From assembly GCA_024691145.1 (NCBI GenBank), contig JAILNW010000418.1:1-5977 (forward strand): 5,977 bases of DNA, given 5' to 3'. Each line of letters starts with the position of its first letter. Position 1 is the stretch's first letter. Shown here piece by piece: positions 5,929 to 5,977 of this stretch. Origin of the DNA: Lachnospiraceae bacterium. Lineage in GTDB: Bacteria; Bacillota; Clostridia; Lachnospirales; Lachnospiraceae. Below the pieces are notes generated by a model. It saw nothing but the letters and a program-made list of their open reading frames with translations. It was not told where the DNA came from and searched no databases. Made by a program: the position numbers and the translations under genes.

Positions 5929-5977
5929 GCCAATAATGTACAGAAACAAAGTTGCCATAAACTAAAGGGAAATAGTT

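Noticed and set aside
5960..5977. Short inverted arms AACTA/TAGTT at the right edge
   Set aside because: Five-base arms in AT-rich DNA are expected by chance, and the window ends there so they cannot be extended.
1..5977. CRISPR arrays, tRNA, rRNA, insertion sequences or long direct repeats
   Set aside because: No regularly spaced repeats, cloverleaf signatures, transposase motifs or terminal repeats were seen on either strand; base composition looks even throughout.

Overview
The window is AT-rich on both strands, uses strong purine-rich Shine-Dalgarno sites (AAGGAGG type) and mixes ATG, GTG and TTG starts. It encodes a secreted protein with a Gram-positive style signal peptide. Together with the protein families present, this suggests a low-GC Firmicute, most likely a Clostridia member such as a Lachnospiraceae-type gut or rumen anaerobe. 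The taxon is an inference from style, not from a marker gene.

Left half, plus strand (about 1-2765): a tight three-gene operon with gaps of 20 and 22 bases. It encodes (i) a soluble SPFH/band 7 protein with a long coiled coil, (ii) a divergent NAD kinase homologue whose motifs recall the mitochondrial NADK2 branch more than the classical bacterial enzyme, and (iii) an NrtR-type regulator (Nudix-like ADP-ribose-sensing domain plus C-terminal winged helix) with a degenerate Nudix box. A perfect 7-7-7 inverted repeat (21 bases) lies in the short leader and is a natural candidate for the regulator's own operator. The three genes read as a self-regulated NAD(P)-related cassette with an SPFH scaffold. 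This is the most interesting part of the window. Its physiological role cannot be read from the sequence.

Middle (about 2766-2828): a 16-pair hairpin between the two convergent transcription units, serving as a shared terminator.

Right half, minus strand (about 2829-5928): a well-formed sigma-70 type promoter (TTGACA, 17-base spacer, TAACAT) and a strong Shine-Dalgarno site drive a TTG-started secreted class 3 lipase-like protein with three DxDxDG calcium-binding loops. An Rsm22/METTL17-family methyltransferase-like protein follows, its first possible ATG overlapping the lipase stop as ATGA. The pairing of an exported hydrolase with a ribosome-associated factor has no obvious functional logic and may simply be co-transcription.

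I saw no tRNA, rRNA, CRISPR array, insertion sequence or long repeat. No stretch over 300 bases lacks a gene.
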